A stretch of 64,000 bases of DNA. It comes from Domibacillus tundrae. GTDB taxonomy: Bacteria; Bacillota; Bacilli; Bacillales; Domibacillaceae. The notes under the pieces are model-generated. The model did not search any database. It had not been told where the DNA came from and saw nothing but the letters and a program-made list of their open reading frames with translations. Below are positions 18,311-26,360 of this stretch, piece by piece. The number at the start of each line of letters is the position of its first letter. The stretch's first letter is position 1. The translations under genes were made by a program, and so were the position numbers. The DNA lies in assembly GCF_000970675.1 (NCBI RefSeq), contig NZ_LAJA01000012.1:1-64000 (forward strand), read 5' to 3'.

Positions 18311-19492
18311 ATGAACAAAAAAGACATAGCACATATTCGAAAACAATTCAAAGTAGGCAATGATTTACTCAAAATCTCCGACATTTTAAATGTCTATATT
18401 ATGAAGGAATCAAGTGACATTTATCATCATCAAAGTCAACCTTTTGAAATGCTAGACCAAGATCAACAGGAGTTATTTATGAATAACTTCAAAAAATTAC
18501 TTGCCGGCCAATTGGATGAGAAGCTCTTTGAGTTAAAGTTTCAACGGGAAGCTGAAAATAATAGTCAGCTCATTTTGCATCAAGGATTATTAAGCAGTGA
18601 TGTAGAAGGCTGGAAAGAGCAAATGCTTCAAATCGTCGGTAAAATGCTTGTACTTCGGCAATATGAGAAGGATATTGTCCTAACATTCATTCGTGGAGAA
18701 TATTTTAAGCCAATGAAACGCCGAAGTGAAGAGGCTGAGGAAAGCGAACGGGATACAGTTTATTCTCATCCGTTTATTCTATGCAGCATAAATAACACAC
18801 AAGAGCCGAAAAAAGAACTGCTTTTTGACTATGTGGAAAAAGAATTCAAATATCATTTTGTCGTTGATCCAATTATCAACCTCCATGCTCCCATCTCAGG
18901 GTTTCTGTTTCCCTGCTTCACCGATAACGCAGCAGATGTCAATCACATTCTATATTCAGCAGGAAAGGTTCATGAGCCCGATCACCAGTTGATAGAGGAA
19001 GTATTAAATGGGGAAGAAACGATGACTGCAAAAGATGATAAAATCGTTTTTGAAGAAATTATTAAAGACGTAACAGGAAATCAGCTAAGCACGTCTACAC
19101 TCTCCAATGTATATGAAGAGATTAATCGAATGATCGAGGAAAATGAAGAGGAAGAACCGCCAAAATTAGATTCCAAAAGCGTAGAACGTGTTTTAAAGAT
19201 GAGCGGCCTTGAAGATATAAATTCGGAAAAGATTGAATCAGCTTACCAAAAAATAATTGATGATGACAAATATGAGATCAAAGCCAGCAGCATCCTGCCG
19301 AAATATACTTCAAAATCGATTAAAATCAACACGAAAGCAGCTAACATTTCTATTAGTCCACAAGATTTAAGATATGTGAGGCAAATTTTTTTTAACGGTA
19401 AACGCTACCTCATGATCGAAGTGGAAGAAGATACCGTGATCGAAGGCTTTACTATGATTCCAGAAGCTTTTGGCGGCGATCCAGATAAATAA
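18311..19492 (+). CDS. DUF4317 family protein
   Basis: A 393-residue soluble acidic protein. The start MNKKDIAHIRKQFK, the LKISDILNVYIMKES segment and IVLTFIRGEYFKP match the DUF4317 family found across Firmicutes; function unknown. No signal peptide or membrane segments. A GTG at 18299 opens the frame, but GGAG at 18296-18299 is spaced for ATG 18311. A strong terminator follows, so it is monocistronic. Confidence 0.8.
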   Translation: MNKKDIAHIRKQFKVGNDLLKISDILNVYIMKESSDIYHHQSQPFEMLDQDQQELFMNNFKKLLAGQLDEKLFELKFQREAENNSQLILHQGLLSSDVEGWKEQMLQIVGKMLVLRQYEKDIVLTFIRGEYFKPMKRRSEEAEESERDTVYSHPFILCSINNTQEPKKELLFDYVEKEFKYHFVVDPIINLHAPISGFLFPCFTDNAADVNHILYSAGKVHEPDHQLIEEVLNGEETMTAKDDKIVFEEIIKDVTGNQLSTSTLSNVYEEINRMIEENEEEEPPKLDSKSVERVLKMSGLEDINSEKIESAYQKIIDDDKYEIKASSILPKYTSKSIKINTKAANISISPQDLRYVRQIFFNGKRYLMIEVEEDTVIEGFTMIPEAFGGDPDK

Positions 19493-19580
19493 TATATAAA
19501 ATGTGTCAGGTACCACAATAATGACATCAAACTCTAATCCAGATTATACAATTGAAAATAATATTTGTTCTTAAAATTCA

Positions 19581-19637
19581 AATAACCCTTACCAAATCAA
19601 AGCAGCAATGCTCCCCGTTTGGTAAGGGTTATTTTCG
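19581..19637 (+). terminator. Terminator of the DUF4317 gene
   Basis: Perfect 16-bp stem 19581-19596 / 19618-19633 (AATAACCCTTACCAAA arms), then TTCGTTT. Confidence 0.75.
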
Positions 19638-19825
19638 TTTAATGTCTTTACGTTCAGAAAAGGTTGATATATATCTGTATTCAACCCGCAGTCAAGGTGT
19701 ACCCCATTTTCCTAAAACACCCCCCATATGAAAAATAGAAAGAAGCGGGGTAATAATCTGCCTCGCTCTGTGTACATTCATTATATAAGTAACAAGAAAA
19801 ATAATTGAATACCTTATAACCCAAG

Positions 19826-19860
19826 AAGCCTTCCTGCAGTTGAATCAGGAAGGCTTTTTC
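19826..19860 (+). terminator. Orphan terminator hairpin
   Basis: AAGCCTTCCTG / CAGGAAGGCTT perfect stem (19826-19836 / 19846-19856) with T5, oriented to the plus strand, but no plus-strand gene lies between it and the previous terminator. Confidence 0.6.
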
Positions 19861-19899
19861 ACAATTGCAATGCCAGAATAAGTACAAATAATTTAGAAC

Positions 19900-19933
19900 A
19901 AAAAAGAGATGCCTTATTGAGACACCTCTTTTC
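19900..19933 (-). terminator. Terminator of the DEDDh exonuclease gene
   Basis: AAAGAGGTG / CATCTCTTT stem with T-run on the minus strand, 25-55 bases beyond the stop codon. Confidence 0.6.
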
Positions 19934-19956
19934 ACGCAGACTATCGTGTTGACATT

Positions 19957-20790
19957 TCAGCATTTGGCAAGCAGCAATGCTTTCTGGGATACATATTTCT
20001 CAGATGCCTCTTGTTTTTGCGCGTCAAACTCGGTTTTAAAAACAGCCGTTACGTGTTCATTCAGATCAAGTGCAGCGGCCCGATCCAGCCAGATGGGGCT
20101 GGTAAAGAAGGCATCGAATGCCACATCGTCTACGTCATGCTTCTTCATATACACAAAGATGCATTTCATTAATTGCCTTTTCCCGCTGGATTTCAGTGTA
20201 TCTTCATACAGATACCGTTCTTCAGGTGTTTTGTTTGATTTGTACGTCGCATGAACATCCAGTTTTCCGTGAAGATAGCGAAACACTTTTAAGGTATTCA
20301 TCGAATCATCCAAGCTGTTGTGTGCCTGCCCGTCTGCTTCGATTTGGAACACCTCCATCGTTTTGGCCAGGCTGGGGGTGTTGCCGTTGAAGGTATCGTA
20401 CAGGCCAAACTGAAGAATCGGCAATATGTCAATATAGCTGGACAGGTTCAGGGAAGGAAGTCTGTAACGTTCGCATTCCTTTTCCAAGAACCGAAAATCT
20501 TCTTTCCCCCATGTCACAAAACAAGATTCCTCCGTGCCAAGAAACGCCTTGAATTTCTTTAATACGTGCGGAAAGGCCGGCGCGGAAGACACATCCCGCT
20601 GCGTGATGCCTGTTAGTTTTTTCGTAAACGATGTTAACCGTTCTGCTGGCTTCACCAGGGATGAAAAGACATCGACCACGTCCAATGTAGCGGGCGACAC
20701 TTTCAGGGCCGAGAGTTCGATAATTTCTTCCAGGTGGTGCGGGTCCCATTTCGATGCGTTCCATTCAATATCAAGTACGATGTAATTCAC
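19957..20790 (-). CDS. DEDDh-type 3'-5' exonuclease domain protein
   Basis: A 277-residue soluble protein with an RNase T/DnaQ-like exonuclease domain in residues 1-180. The Exo motifs are present: YIVLDIEWN (D-x-E) near residue 4, LTGITQRDV, a central SYIDILPI segment with the third Asp, and AHNSLDDSM with His and final Asp. It should hydrolyse nucleotides from 3' ends of RNA or DNA; it resembles the KapD/ERI1-like branch. The last 90 residues are outside the domain. The start is a GTG with GCAGGA upstream. Nothing in the context narrows the substrate. Confidence 0.8.
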   Translation of the reverse strand: MNYIVLDIEWNASKWDPHHLEEIIELSALKVSPATLDVVDVFSSLVKPAERLTSFTKKLTGITQRDVSSAPAFPHVLKKFKAFLGTEESCFVTWGKEDFRFLEKECERYRLPSLNLSSYIDILPILQFGLYDTFNGNTPSLAKTMEVFQIEADGQAHNSLDDSMNTLKVFRYLHGKLDVHATYKSNKTPEERYLYEDTLKSSGKRQLMKCIFVYMKKHDVDDVAFDAFFTSPIWLDRAAALDLNEHVTAVFKTEFDAQKQEASEKYVSQKALLLAKC

Positions 20791-20906
20791 AGTATCCTGC
20801 CTTTCTCATTGTTTGTTTCTCATTATACAGCCATTTGAAAAAAACAGGGAAAAATGTTTTTTTCGGACTCTTCGAAAGAAACAGGAATACAAATAAAAAA
20901 GCAGAA

Positions 20907-21062
20907 CTACATCAGATGAAATTGAAAAATGAGTGGACGAGCTGATAGGTCTGTAATGAATGTCACTTCGTACCCAAACTCTTCTAGAAATAATTTTAAA
21001 TATCTTATATGATGCCTATACTCCTCAATGGTTCGTGGACGTACTCCTTCTACATTACATAT
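20907..21062 (-). pseudogene. Fragment of a second tyrosine recombinase
   Basis: Minus-strand sequence encodes CNVEGVRPRTIEEYRHHI then RYLKLFLEEFGYEVTFITD, the N-terminal core-binding domain of a phage-type integrase, and stops at 20907-20909. Upstream of the fragment the frame is closed within 25 bases. It differs from the recombinase copies at 11539 and 21437. Proximity to the tRNA-Arg gene suggests a decayed integration event. Confidence 0.6.
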
Positions 21063-21255
21063 GCTCTTGCCATACTATTATGCCCTTCTAATTGTAATGG
21101 AGGACACCACAAGGCAGCCATCTGTCCCAAAAACGTCCAAAGCTTTGTCCTACAGCCCAACCAAAAAACACGAAAAAAAAGGTTGATATATGTCGGACAC
21201 TCAGATTATTTCTAACCTTGAGAACCTTAGTACATCAACCCTTTTTCAAAAAAAG

Positions 21256-21329
21256 CGTCCCAGATAGGAATCGAACCTACGACCTACAGCTTAGGAGGCT
21301 GTTGCTCTATCCTACTGAGCTACTGGGAC
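21256..21329 (-). tRNA. tRNA-Arg (anticodon CCU)
   Basis: Complete cloverleaf on the minus strand: acceptor GTCCCAG/CTGGGAC, D arm GCTC...GAGC, anticodon stem ACAGC/GCTGT with loop CTCCTAA (anticodon CCT), T arm GTAGG TTCGATT CCTAT, discriminator G, no encoded CCA. tRNA-Arg(CCU) genes are common integration sites; recombinase fragments lie on both sides. Confidence 0.95.
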
Positions 21330-21436
21330 ATACAAAATAATGTGAACTGTTCCATTATATTTTTAAAAAGAAAACTTTTCAAGTAATCAGAAGTTCTCCT
21401 TAACAAATCTCCGGTCTCCTCCAACAGCCTCTTTCT

Positions 21437-21610
21437 TCATTCGCTGGTTATGCAAATGATTTAAAGTGTTGCGAAGATCTCTTGCACAGTCATAAGCGCT
21501 CACTGGAACTTAATGATTTAACACCTTCGACGAGCCAAAGATTTATTCAAGACCAAGTCCAAAATCATAGTTTCAAACCCAGGACTTTGCAGTGCCGCAT
21601 TTCGTGTTAG
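21437..21610 (+). pseudogene. Tyrosine recombinase fragment, paralogous to 11539-12199
   Basis: Encodes SFAGYANDLKCCEDLLHSHK then RSLELNDLTPSTSQRFIQDQ and ends at TAG 21608-21610. It is about four-fifths identical to residues 26-80 of the recombinase at 11539. There is no start codon, and only about 57 codons of the core-binding domain remain. Confidence 0.75.
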
Positions 21611-21845
21611 CCATTTTTGGGGAACTCCTTTTTATTTATGTCTGTTTTAAAATGGATGTAACTATAGTACTTCTATAGATTGCAAAAAAAAGAAAATGTT
21701 CAAAAAGGAATAGCTTGTTTTTGCACTTTTGAGCATGTAACCTGTTTGAATAATTAACATTTATAATATTTTTTAAATAAAAAGTAATATTTTTCTTTGC
21801 TTTGTAATATTTATAGTATATAAATAGGTAAATGGAGGCGTTTAC

Positions 21846-22019
21846 ATGTCAATGGAGTCTAAAACTAGTTCATATGATGGAAGAGAAATTGTAGATCTTG
21901 GGGTGCAAAAAAATTACAAGACAATCGTTGTGAAACCACAAAACATTACGGTATCTGCAATTCAGGATGCCACACAAAAACCGTCGTATTATGATGGAAG
22001 CGGCAAATTATCGTTCTAA
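21846..22019 (+). CDS. 57-residue orphan protein
   Basis: MSMESKTSSYDGREIVDLGV start, VVKPQNITVSAIQ middle and PSYYDGSGKLSF end. TGGAGG sits eight bases before the ATG, and a strong terminator follows at 22061, so it is a self-contained transcription unit. No signal peptide, no membrane segment, no Cys. I do not recognise it. The SYDG/YYDG repeat at both ends is curious. A peptide precursor or small regulator are possible but unsupported. Confidence 0.65.
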   Translation: MSMESKTSSYDGREIVDLGVQKNYKTIVVKPQNITVSAIQDATQKPSYYDGSGKLSF

Positions 22020-22060
22020 TAGAAATAGAATTATTGCAAAAATCAAAATCTGATTTAATG

Positions 22061-22090
22061 AAAAAAACGCCAGATAAATGGCGTTTTTTT
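22061..22090. terminator. Bidirectional terminator
   Basis: A7CGCCA / TGGCGT7 perfect stem with a six-base loop, shared by the 57-residue gene and the convergent gene ending at 22093. Confidence 0.85.
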
Positions 22091-22092
22091 CA

Positions 22093-22296
22093 TTATTGAT
22101 TGTCTCGATTGTTTTTTTTGTTGCCTGTTAAATTGTTTGCAGCGTTTTTAGTTGCATCAACAGTATTCATTGCAACATTTTCTGTTGTTTCTAAAGCATT
22201 ATGCACTGTTTCAAATGCAGATCCTGCTGTGTTCTTAATGCTCTCTGCGACACTTTTGTCATTTTTTTGATTTTGATTGTTTCTTTGGTTAGTCAT
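22093..22296 (-). CDS. Small Asn/Lys-rich helical protein
   Basis: 67 residues, hydrophilic, Asn- and Lys-rich at both ends with a central amphipathic run (SAFETVHNALETTENVAMNT, VDATKNAANN). GGAGG lies upstream of the ATG. Such proteins in bacilli resemble LEA-like or small stress/spore proteins; I cannot assign one. It ends at a bidirectional terminator. Confidence 0.6.
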   Translation of the reverse strand: MTNQRNNQNQKNDKSVAESIKNTAGSAFETVHNALETTENVAMNTVDATKNAANNLTGNKKNNRDNQ

Positions 22297-22382
22297 TAAG
22301 TTTCACCTCCTAAACAGGAGTAGGATATGTATTATATGATTAATTATTCAGACTATCTATACGAATAAATTATTTTCAATGC

Positions 22383-22760
22383 TTATTTACCAAAAAGCTT
22401 TTTCTCGATTTTCTGCTCATAATTTTTAAAAATGCCTGAATTTGTATCGATTCTCTTTTTGGACAGCATTTGATTGTAGCGAAGCATTTTTTCGTTTAAT
22501 TGGCGTTTCAATTCCTGTTTTTGTTCAGGGTCTATACAGTCATTTATGAGCCGCTCAAGATTGCGTATGTCCTGGCGAAGATTTGCATCTTCCGGTGTAA
22601 ATCCTGCATTTTTCATCATTCTAACCGACATACGCAGCTCTGGCGGCAAATGTTCGAATTCATCCTTCGGCAGCGGCTTGCCGGCGCCAGGCAAATTGTC
22701 AAACACGCCTTCTTCAAGCGCTTTTTTGATTCGCTCTTCTGCAATACGAAATGAGTCCAT
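22383..22760 (-). CDS. DUF1992 (DnaJ-homologue C28-like, YhdN type) protein
   Basis: About 125 residues with the DUF1992 core: IAEERIKKALEEGVFDNLPG, AGKPL, MMKNAGFTPE and LERLIND. Function unknown in bacteria. A GTG at 22769 opens the frame, but GGAG at 22770-22773 is spaced nine bases from ATG 22760, giving the usual MDSFRIAEE start. Confidence 0.8.
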   Translation of the reverse strand: MDSFRIAEERIKKALEEGVFDNLPGAGKPLPKDEFEHLPPELRMSVRMMKNAGFTPEDANLRQDIRNLERLINDCIDPEQKQELKRQLNEKMLRYNQMLSKKRIDTNSGIFKNYEQKIEKKLFGK

Positions 22761-22814
22761 GTCAACCACTCCATTTTAATATTGTTGGTCTTTATCATAG
22801 CAAAACTATTTTCG

Positions 22815-22843
22815 TTTTCAAAATGGCTTCAATCGGGTATAAT
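22815..22843 (+). promoter_or_regulatory. Promoter of the candidate antitoxin RNA
   Basis: TTTTCA (22815-22820), 17-base spacer, perfect TATAAT (22838-22843). No coding sequence follows on the plus strand. Confidence 0.65.
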
Positions 22844-22864
22844 GACAGTAGATCAGCATACATT

Positions 22865-22901
22865 AAAAAAGCCGTTTCGATGTGTCCAGCATCGAAACGG
22901 C
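22865..22901 (-). terminator. Terminator of the holin-like toxin transcript
   Basis: Perfect stem GCCGTTTCGATG / CATCGAAACGGC (22871-22882 / 22890-22901) with six T on the minus strand. Confidence 0.7.
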
Positions 22902-22948
22902 GATCACAATAGCTGGTTTCCATTATGGGAATCGGCGTCACAACAGGC

Positions 22949-23000
22949 TAAAACCGCCCGGGCTCGCTAAAACCTCAAGGGCGGTTTTAATCTTTTTTCT
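22949..23000 (+). terminator. Terminator of the candidate antisense RNA
   Basis: TAAAACCGCCC / GGGCGGTTTTA perfect stem with a 19-base loop, followed by ATCTTTTTT. Confidence 0.7.
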
Positions 23001-23070
23001 GGAATGACAGAATTGAAATAACCAGCCCCGTAAATGCTACGGTGAACATAAGTGATTCAAATACAGTCAT
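22987..23070 (-). CDS. Holin-like type I toxin peptide
   Basis: 27 residues: MTVFESLM, one membrane segment (FTVAFTGLVISILSF) and a charged QKKD tail. This is the pattern of BsrG/TxpA/Fst-like holin-type toxins, which open with M(S/T)xxxSLMxM and damage the membrane. GGAGGTGAG lies close upstream, and the upstream sequence CTCACTCCA can pair with it, hiding the ribosome-binding site as in known type I toxins. An extended -10 (TGTGTTATAAT, TATAAT at 23163-23158) gives an 80-base leader. A convergent RNA lies opposite its 3' end. Confidence 0.7.
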   Translation of the reverse strand: MTVFESLMFTVAFTGLVISILSFQKKD

Positions 23071-23205
23071 ACAGCCTCACCTCCATTCCTGCAAAGACAT
23101 GCTTTGACAGTGGAGTGAGCCGACCACCCTTGAGAAACCTTTACTATTGCTTCTTAATTATAACACATGCCCGAATATCAGTTCGAGATATTTATAGAAT
23201 AAATG

Positions 23206-23242
23206 TAAAAAAGCATCCTTTTTCACAGAAGGATACTTTTTT
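23206..23242. terminator. Bidirectional terminator
   Basis: AAAAAAGCATCCTT / AAGGATACTTTTTT stem with one mismatch; downstream of the FUSC-like gene on the minus strand. Confidence 0.65.
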
Positions 23243-23309
23243 GTAACTGTTAATCAGCCAAGTCATGTTTTTTATTTCTACCTGTTTTAAACGATTGTCT
23301 TCAATTTTC

Positions 23310-24341
23310 TCAATTCTTTCTTACCTTGTAATACTGATCAATTAATTGATCCAGCCGCTGCAAGTAAAACGAATATTCAATAATGGAAGAGGCTACAATA
23401 AATAAACGGGATTTTCGTTCTTTGTTTTGCATGTAAATATCCTGTGACCGCTCAAAAAATGCTGCACTTTCCTTCATAATATTCATTTCATATTCACCTT
23501 CTAGTTTCCTTGTTTTTCCTTCGTATTTTAAAAATAAATATTCATGGTATTTTATGAGCTGTTCAATATGACGATCAAAAAAATGATCCTCTTCGTCACT
23601 AGCCCCGCTTTGAAAATAGTGCTCTTCGATATTCTCTAATATTTCTTCCCCCTGCTGAAGCGTCTTGAGCATCTGTTTAAACACAACGATTTCCCGCACA
23701 TCAAGCGGTTTTAATTTGGACAGTTTTGCACGTTCTTCATCGAAAATTTTATACTGATCTTCCAATTTTCGAATATCTTGCTGAAGCTGTTTACTTTGCC
23801 CGTGGAAAGACGTTTCAGTTAATTCATTAGAAACAGCTGTACGCAGCAGCAATGACATATTTTGAAAAACAGACGTTGTTTTTTCAAGATAATTCTTTTT
23901 ATAGTTTGGTGGTATAATAAGCAGGTTGACGACCAAAGCAGACCCAATCCCGACCAGGATGATGAAAAAGCGGTTGAGTATAAAATCGATATCTTCATTG
24001 CCTGGAGCACTCATAATGGCCAGTACAGTAACGAGCGTCAGCGGGATCGTGCTTTCCATTTTCATTTTTAAGCTTAATGAAATAACCAGCATCATCAACA
24101 GCCCAATGATAATCGGATTGTCCCCTAAAAAGTAAATGGAAAAAAGGGCTACTGCAGCACCAATCGTATTGGTTACAACCTGATCCAGCAGCTGTCTCCA
24201 AGAACGGTAAATGGATGGCTGAATCGTAAAAACAGCTGCCACTGCTGCAAAAACAGCCGGCTCAAGGTTTAAGAACAAACATATGTATAGCGATAGTGTT
24301 ACGGCAATGCCTGTTTTAAAGACGCGCGGACCTAACGTCAT
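23310..24341 (-). CDS. FUSC/ArAE (DUF939)-type membrane protein
   Basis: 343 residues. The first 150 form five or six membrane segments (VFKTGIAVTLSLYICLFLNL, the AAVAAVFTIQPSIYRSW motif typical of aromatic acid exporter family proteins, NPIIIGLLMMLVISLSL), followed by a long charged helical cytoplasmic domain. The family exports aromatic acids in some bacteria; B. subtilis YqjA/YgaE-like members are uncharacterised. AGGAGGA precedes the ATG. Confidence 0.8.
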   Translation of the reverse strand: MTLGPRVFKTGIAVTLSLYICLFLNLEPAVFAAVAAVFTIQPSIYRSWRQLLDQVVTNTIGAAVALFSIYFLGDNPIIIGLLMMLVISLSLKMKMESTIPLTLVTVLAIMSAPGNEDIDFILNRFFIILVGIGSALVVNLLIIPPNYKKNYLEKTTSVFQNMSLLLRTAVSNELTETSFHGQSKQLQQDIRKLEDQYKIFDEERAKLSKLKPLDVREIVVFKQMLKTLQQGEEILENIEEHYFQSGASDEEDHFFDRHIEQLIKYHEYLFLKYEGKTRKLEGEYEMNIMKESAAFFERSQDIYMQNKERKSRLFIVASSIIEYSFYLQRLDQLIDQYYKVRKN

Positions 24342-24372
24342 CTTTCATTCCTCCTGTTTTGCTTTTCAATAC

Positions 24373-24411
24373 AAAAAAAGACACTTTCACTTGATTTTAG
24401 TGAAAGTGTCT
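24373..24411 (-). terminator. Terminator of the DJ-1/PfpI gene
   Basis: Perfect 13-bp stem AGACACTTTCACT / AGTGAAAGTGTCT with T7 on the minus strand. Confidence 0.85.
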
Positions 24412-24432
24412 AAATAAAGAAAGATATTTGCC

Positions 24433-25116
24433 CTACTTATTTACCTTTTTTAAGGCATTCACCAGTTCCTCACCCATTAATTCAGATGAAAATGGATCAC
24501 GGCTCGTAACAATTTGATCGTCTGCCCAAACGGCATGTGCTTTCTTTTCAAGACTGCCTTGGTTGTACTGTGCTACTTCTGTTAATTCGTCCTCAAGACT
24601 GAACGGCAGAATATCAAGCAATCCTTCCGGCTCAATTTCATTCGGATAACCGGTCACCGCTTTGCCTGCAATAATGCTTTTGCCGTCTGGACGATTTGTC
24701 CAAATAAGCGGTGCCGGGCCATGGCATTCCGCTGCCACAATTCCTTTATTGTCATAAATGGTATTGACCAGCTTATGAAGGGATTCGTCTTTTGCTAAGT
24801 CATACATCGCCCCGTGCCCGCCCACAATCAGAACCGCATCATACTTAAGCGCGTCTACTTCTGATAGTTTTAACGTATTATCTGCGCGGCCGGACTCGTA
24901 TAATGCTTTATATTTGCCTGTTGGATCATAGTCTTCTTGCAGACTTACTTGATCCAGCACTGGTTTGCCGCCAAGTGGCGATGCGAGATCAACAGTATGG
25001 CCTGCTCCTTCTAAGAGTTCAAGCGGTGCAAAAAGTTCCTCTGCCCACCAGCCGGTTTCATAATTATTTTTCTCATCTTTATGTCCACTTGATAAAATTG
25101 CAATAATGTTCGCCAT
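24433..25116 (-). CDS. DJ-1/PfpI (class I glutamine amidotransferase-like, Hsp31-type) protein
   Basis: 227 residues. The nucleophile-elbow cysteine is in AAECHGPAPLI, with IVGGHGAMYDLAKDE upstream and TGYPNEIEPEG after it, the layout of Hsp31/glyoxalase III-like members. Likely a cytoplasmic deglycase, glyoxalase or chaperone-type stress protein; the exact activity cannot be read. The open frame reaches 25326, but AAGGAG nine bases before ATG 25116 and family length set the start. Confidence 0.83.
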   Translation of the reverse strand: MANIIAILSSGHKDEKNNYETGWWAEELFAPLELLEGAGHTVDLASPLGGKPVLDQVSLQEDYDPTGKYKALYESGRADNTLKLSEVDALKYDAVLIVGGHGAMYDLAKDESLHKLVNTIYDNKGIVAAECHGPAPLIWTNRPDGKSIIAGKAVTGYPNEIEPEGLLDILPFSLEDELTEVAQYNQGSLEKKAHAVWADDQIVTSRDPFSSELMGEELVNALKKVNK

Positions 25117-25421
25117 AAAAAAACACTCCTTCTCTACATCTTCATCTACAAGATACCCGGTTTTATAAGAAATAATCACTTGGACATAAATTTGGTAAAG
25201 AATCCATCCGCAATTTTCCTTTTTCGGAAACGGAAATGCAAACTGTTGAATTTTTTGTGACACCGCCGCTAAAGGATTGTTTTTTACTACTAATAGGATT
25301 AGCATAGGAGAAGGCGAAAAGATCATTGTAATTCTTGTTTACCTGCCTTAAACCGCTTAATTGTGAATATATTAACAATCTTTTCGCTTTACTAGGTAAC
25401 TATATAAGAAAGGGGTATAGC
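25117..25421. other. Intergenic region upstream of qoxA
   Basis: About 300 bases between divergent genes; holds the Rex-like palindrome and presumably both promoters. No coding sequence seen. Confidence 0.5.
25361..25378. promoter_or_regulatory. Rex-like operator upstream of qoxA
   Basis: TTGTGAATATATTAACAA is an 18-base near-palindrome with one mismatch and the TTGTGAA-N4-TTMACAA shape of Rex (NADH/NAD redox repressor) sites. It lies 43 bases before the qoxA start codon and contains a TATATT that could be a -10. Confidence 0.5.
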
Positions 25422-26342
25422 ATGAAAAAGAAATGGCTGTTACTGTCAGCAATGTTCACTATTGCTACGGTGCTTGCAGGGTGTGAAAACCCGCTTATGG
25501 TACTTGATCCAAAAGGACCGCAGGCCAAAACGTTATCTGACACAATCATTTTGTCCATCATTGTGATGGCTGGCATTTTATTTGTCGTTTACGTGTTATA
25601 TGCGTTTATGCTTATTAAATACCGGGCTTCAAAAATGGGAGACGATTATGAACCTCCTCATGAACACGGCAGCAAAACACTTGAAATTATTTGGACGGTT
25701 ATTCCGATCATTATCGTTTTGTTTTTGTCTGTTGTGACCGTTCGGACGACGAGCGAAGTTGAAAGCAAGCCATTAGGCTATGAAGACCAGGAGCCGCTTG
25801 TTATTTATGCATCATCATCGAACTGGAAGTGGCACTTCAGCTATCCAGAAGAAGGAATTGAAACGGTGAACTATGTGAATATGCCCGTGGATCGTCCTGT
25901 TGAATTCCGGCTTTATTCATACGGACCGATTACAAGCTTCTGGATTCCACAGCTTGCCGGTCAAAAATATGCCATGAGCGCCCATGTAACCAAAATTAAT
26001 ATGGCTGCGGATGTGCCTGGATCGTTTATGGGCCGGAACTCAAACTTTAACGGACAAGGCTACGCTCAAATGGAATTTGAAGCGCAGGCAATGACGGCTG
26101 CAGATTACGATGAATGGGTAAACGATGTAAAAGATACGGCACCTGAATTAACGGAATCAGACTTTGATGAATTGCTGGAAACAGATTTCGTAGGACGTAA
26201 ATCGTATTCATCCACCCATCTTGAATTCAGCCCAGCACCTGAAGGGGAACATCATGGATCACCAGTATCCAATGAAGAAGACATGGAGACTGCTCCTTCT
26301 TCTGAAACCGATCACTTCCACCATAAGGATGCGGAACAATGA
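25422..26342 (+). CDS. qoxA: Menaquinol oxidase aa3-600, subunit II
   Basis: 306 residues. A lipoprotein signal with lipobox LAGC near residue 20, two membrane segments (ILSIIVMAGILFVVYVLYAF and IIWTVIPIIIVLFLSVV) and a cupredoxin-like outer domain without the CuA-binding Cys pair, as expected for a quinol rather than cytochrome c oxidase. The C-terminal 40 residues are acidic and His-rich. The frame opens at 25335, but AAAGGGG before ATG 25422 marks the start. First gene of qoxABCD. Confidence 0.93.
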   Translation: MKKKWLLLSAMFTIATVLAGCENPLMVLDPKGPQAKTLSDTIILSIIVMAGILFVVYVLYAFMLIKYRASKMGDDYEPPHEHGSKTLEIIWTVIPIIIVLFLSVVTVRTTSEVESKPLGYEDQEPLVIYASSSNWKWHFSYPEEGIETVNYVNMPVDRPVEFRLYSYGPITSFWIPQLAGQKYAMSAHVTKINMAADVPGSFMGRNSNFNGQGYAQMEFEAQAMTAADYDEWVNDVKDTAPELTESDFDELLETDFVGRKSYSSTHLEFSPAPEGEHHGSPVSNEEDMETAPSSETDHFHHKDAEQ

Positions 26343-26360
26343 TGAAAGGAGCTACACAAA

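Larger units (their letters stand above)
19493..19956. other. Intergenic region with three hairpins
   Basis: No convincing gene. A 84-codon minus-strand frame (19681-19935) has no ribosome-binding site and crosses two hairpins, so I do not call it. Confidence 0.4.
22850..23000 (+). ncRNA. Candidate antisense antitoxin RNA
   Basis: Predicted from a promoter at 22815-22843 to an intrinsic terminator (11-bp stem 22949-22959 / 22979-22989, T-rich tail). About 150 bases, no open frame, and it overlaps the whole 3' untranslated part and the last codons of the holin-like toxin on the other strand. A 12-bp hairpin (22871-22901) near its 5' end is the complement of the toxin terminator. This is the RatA/SR4-type layout. 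Confidence 0.6.

Noticed and set aside
19681-19935. 84-codon minus-strand frame
   Set aside because: It runs through two hairpin terminators, has no ribosome-binding site, and its composition is not protein-like.
21009-21215. 68-codon plus-strand frame beside the tRNA
   Set aside because: It has no ribosome-binding site and part of it is antisense to the integrase fragment at 20907-21062.
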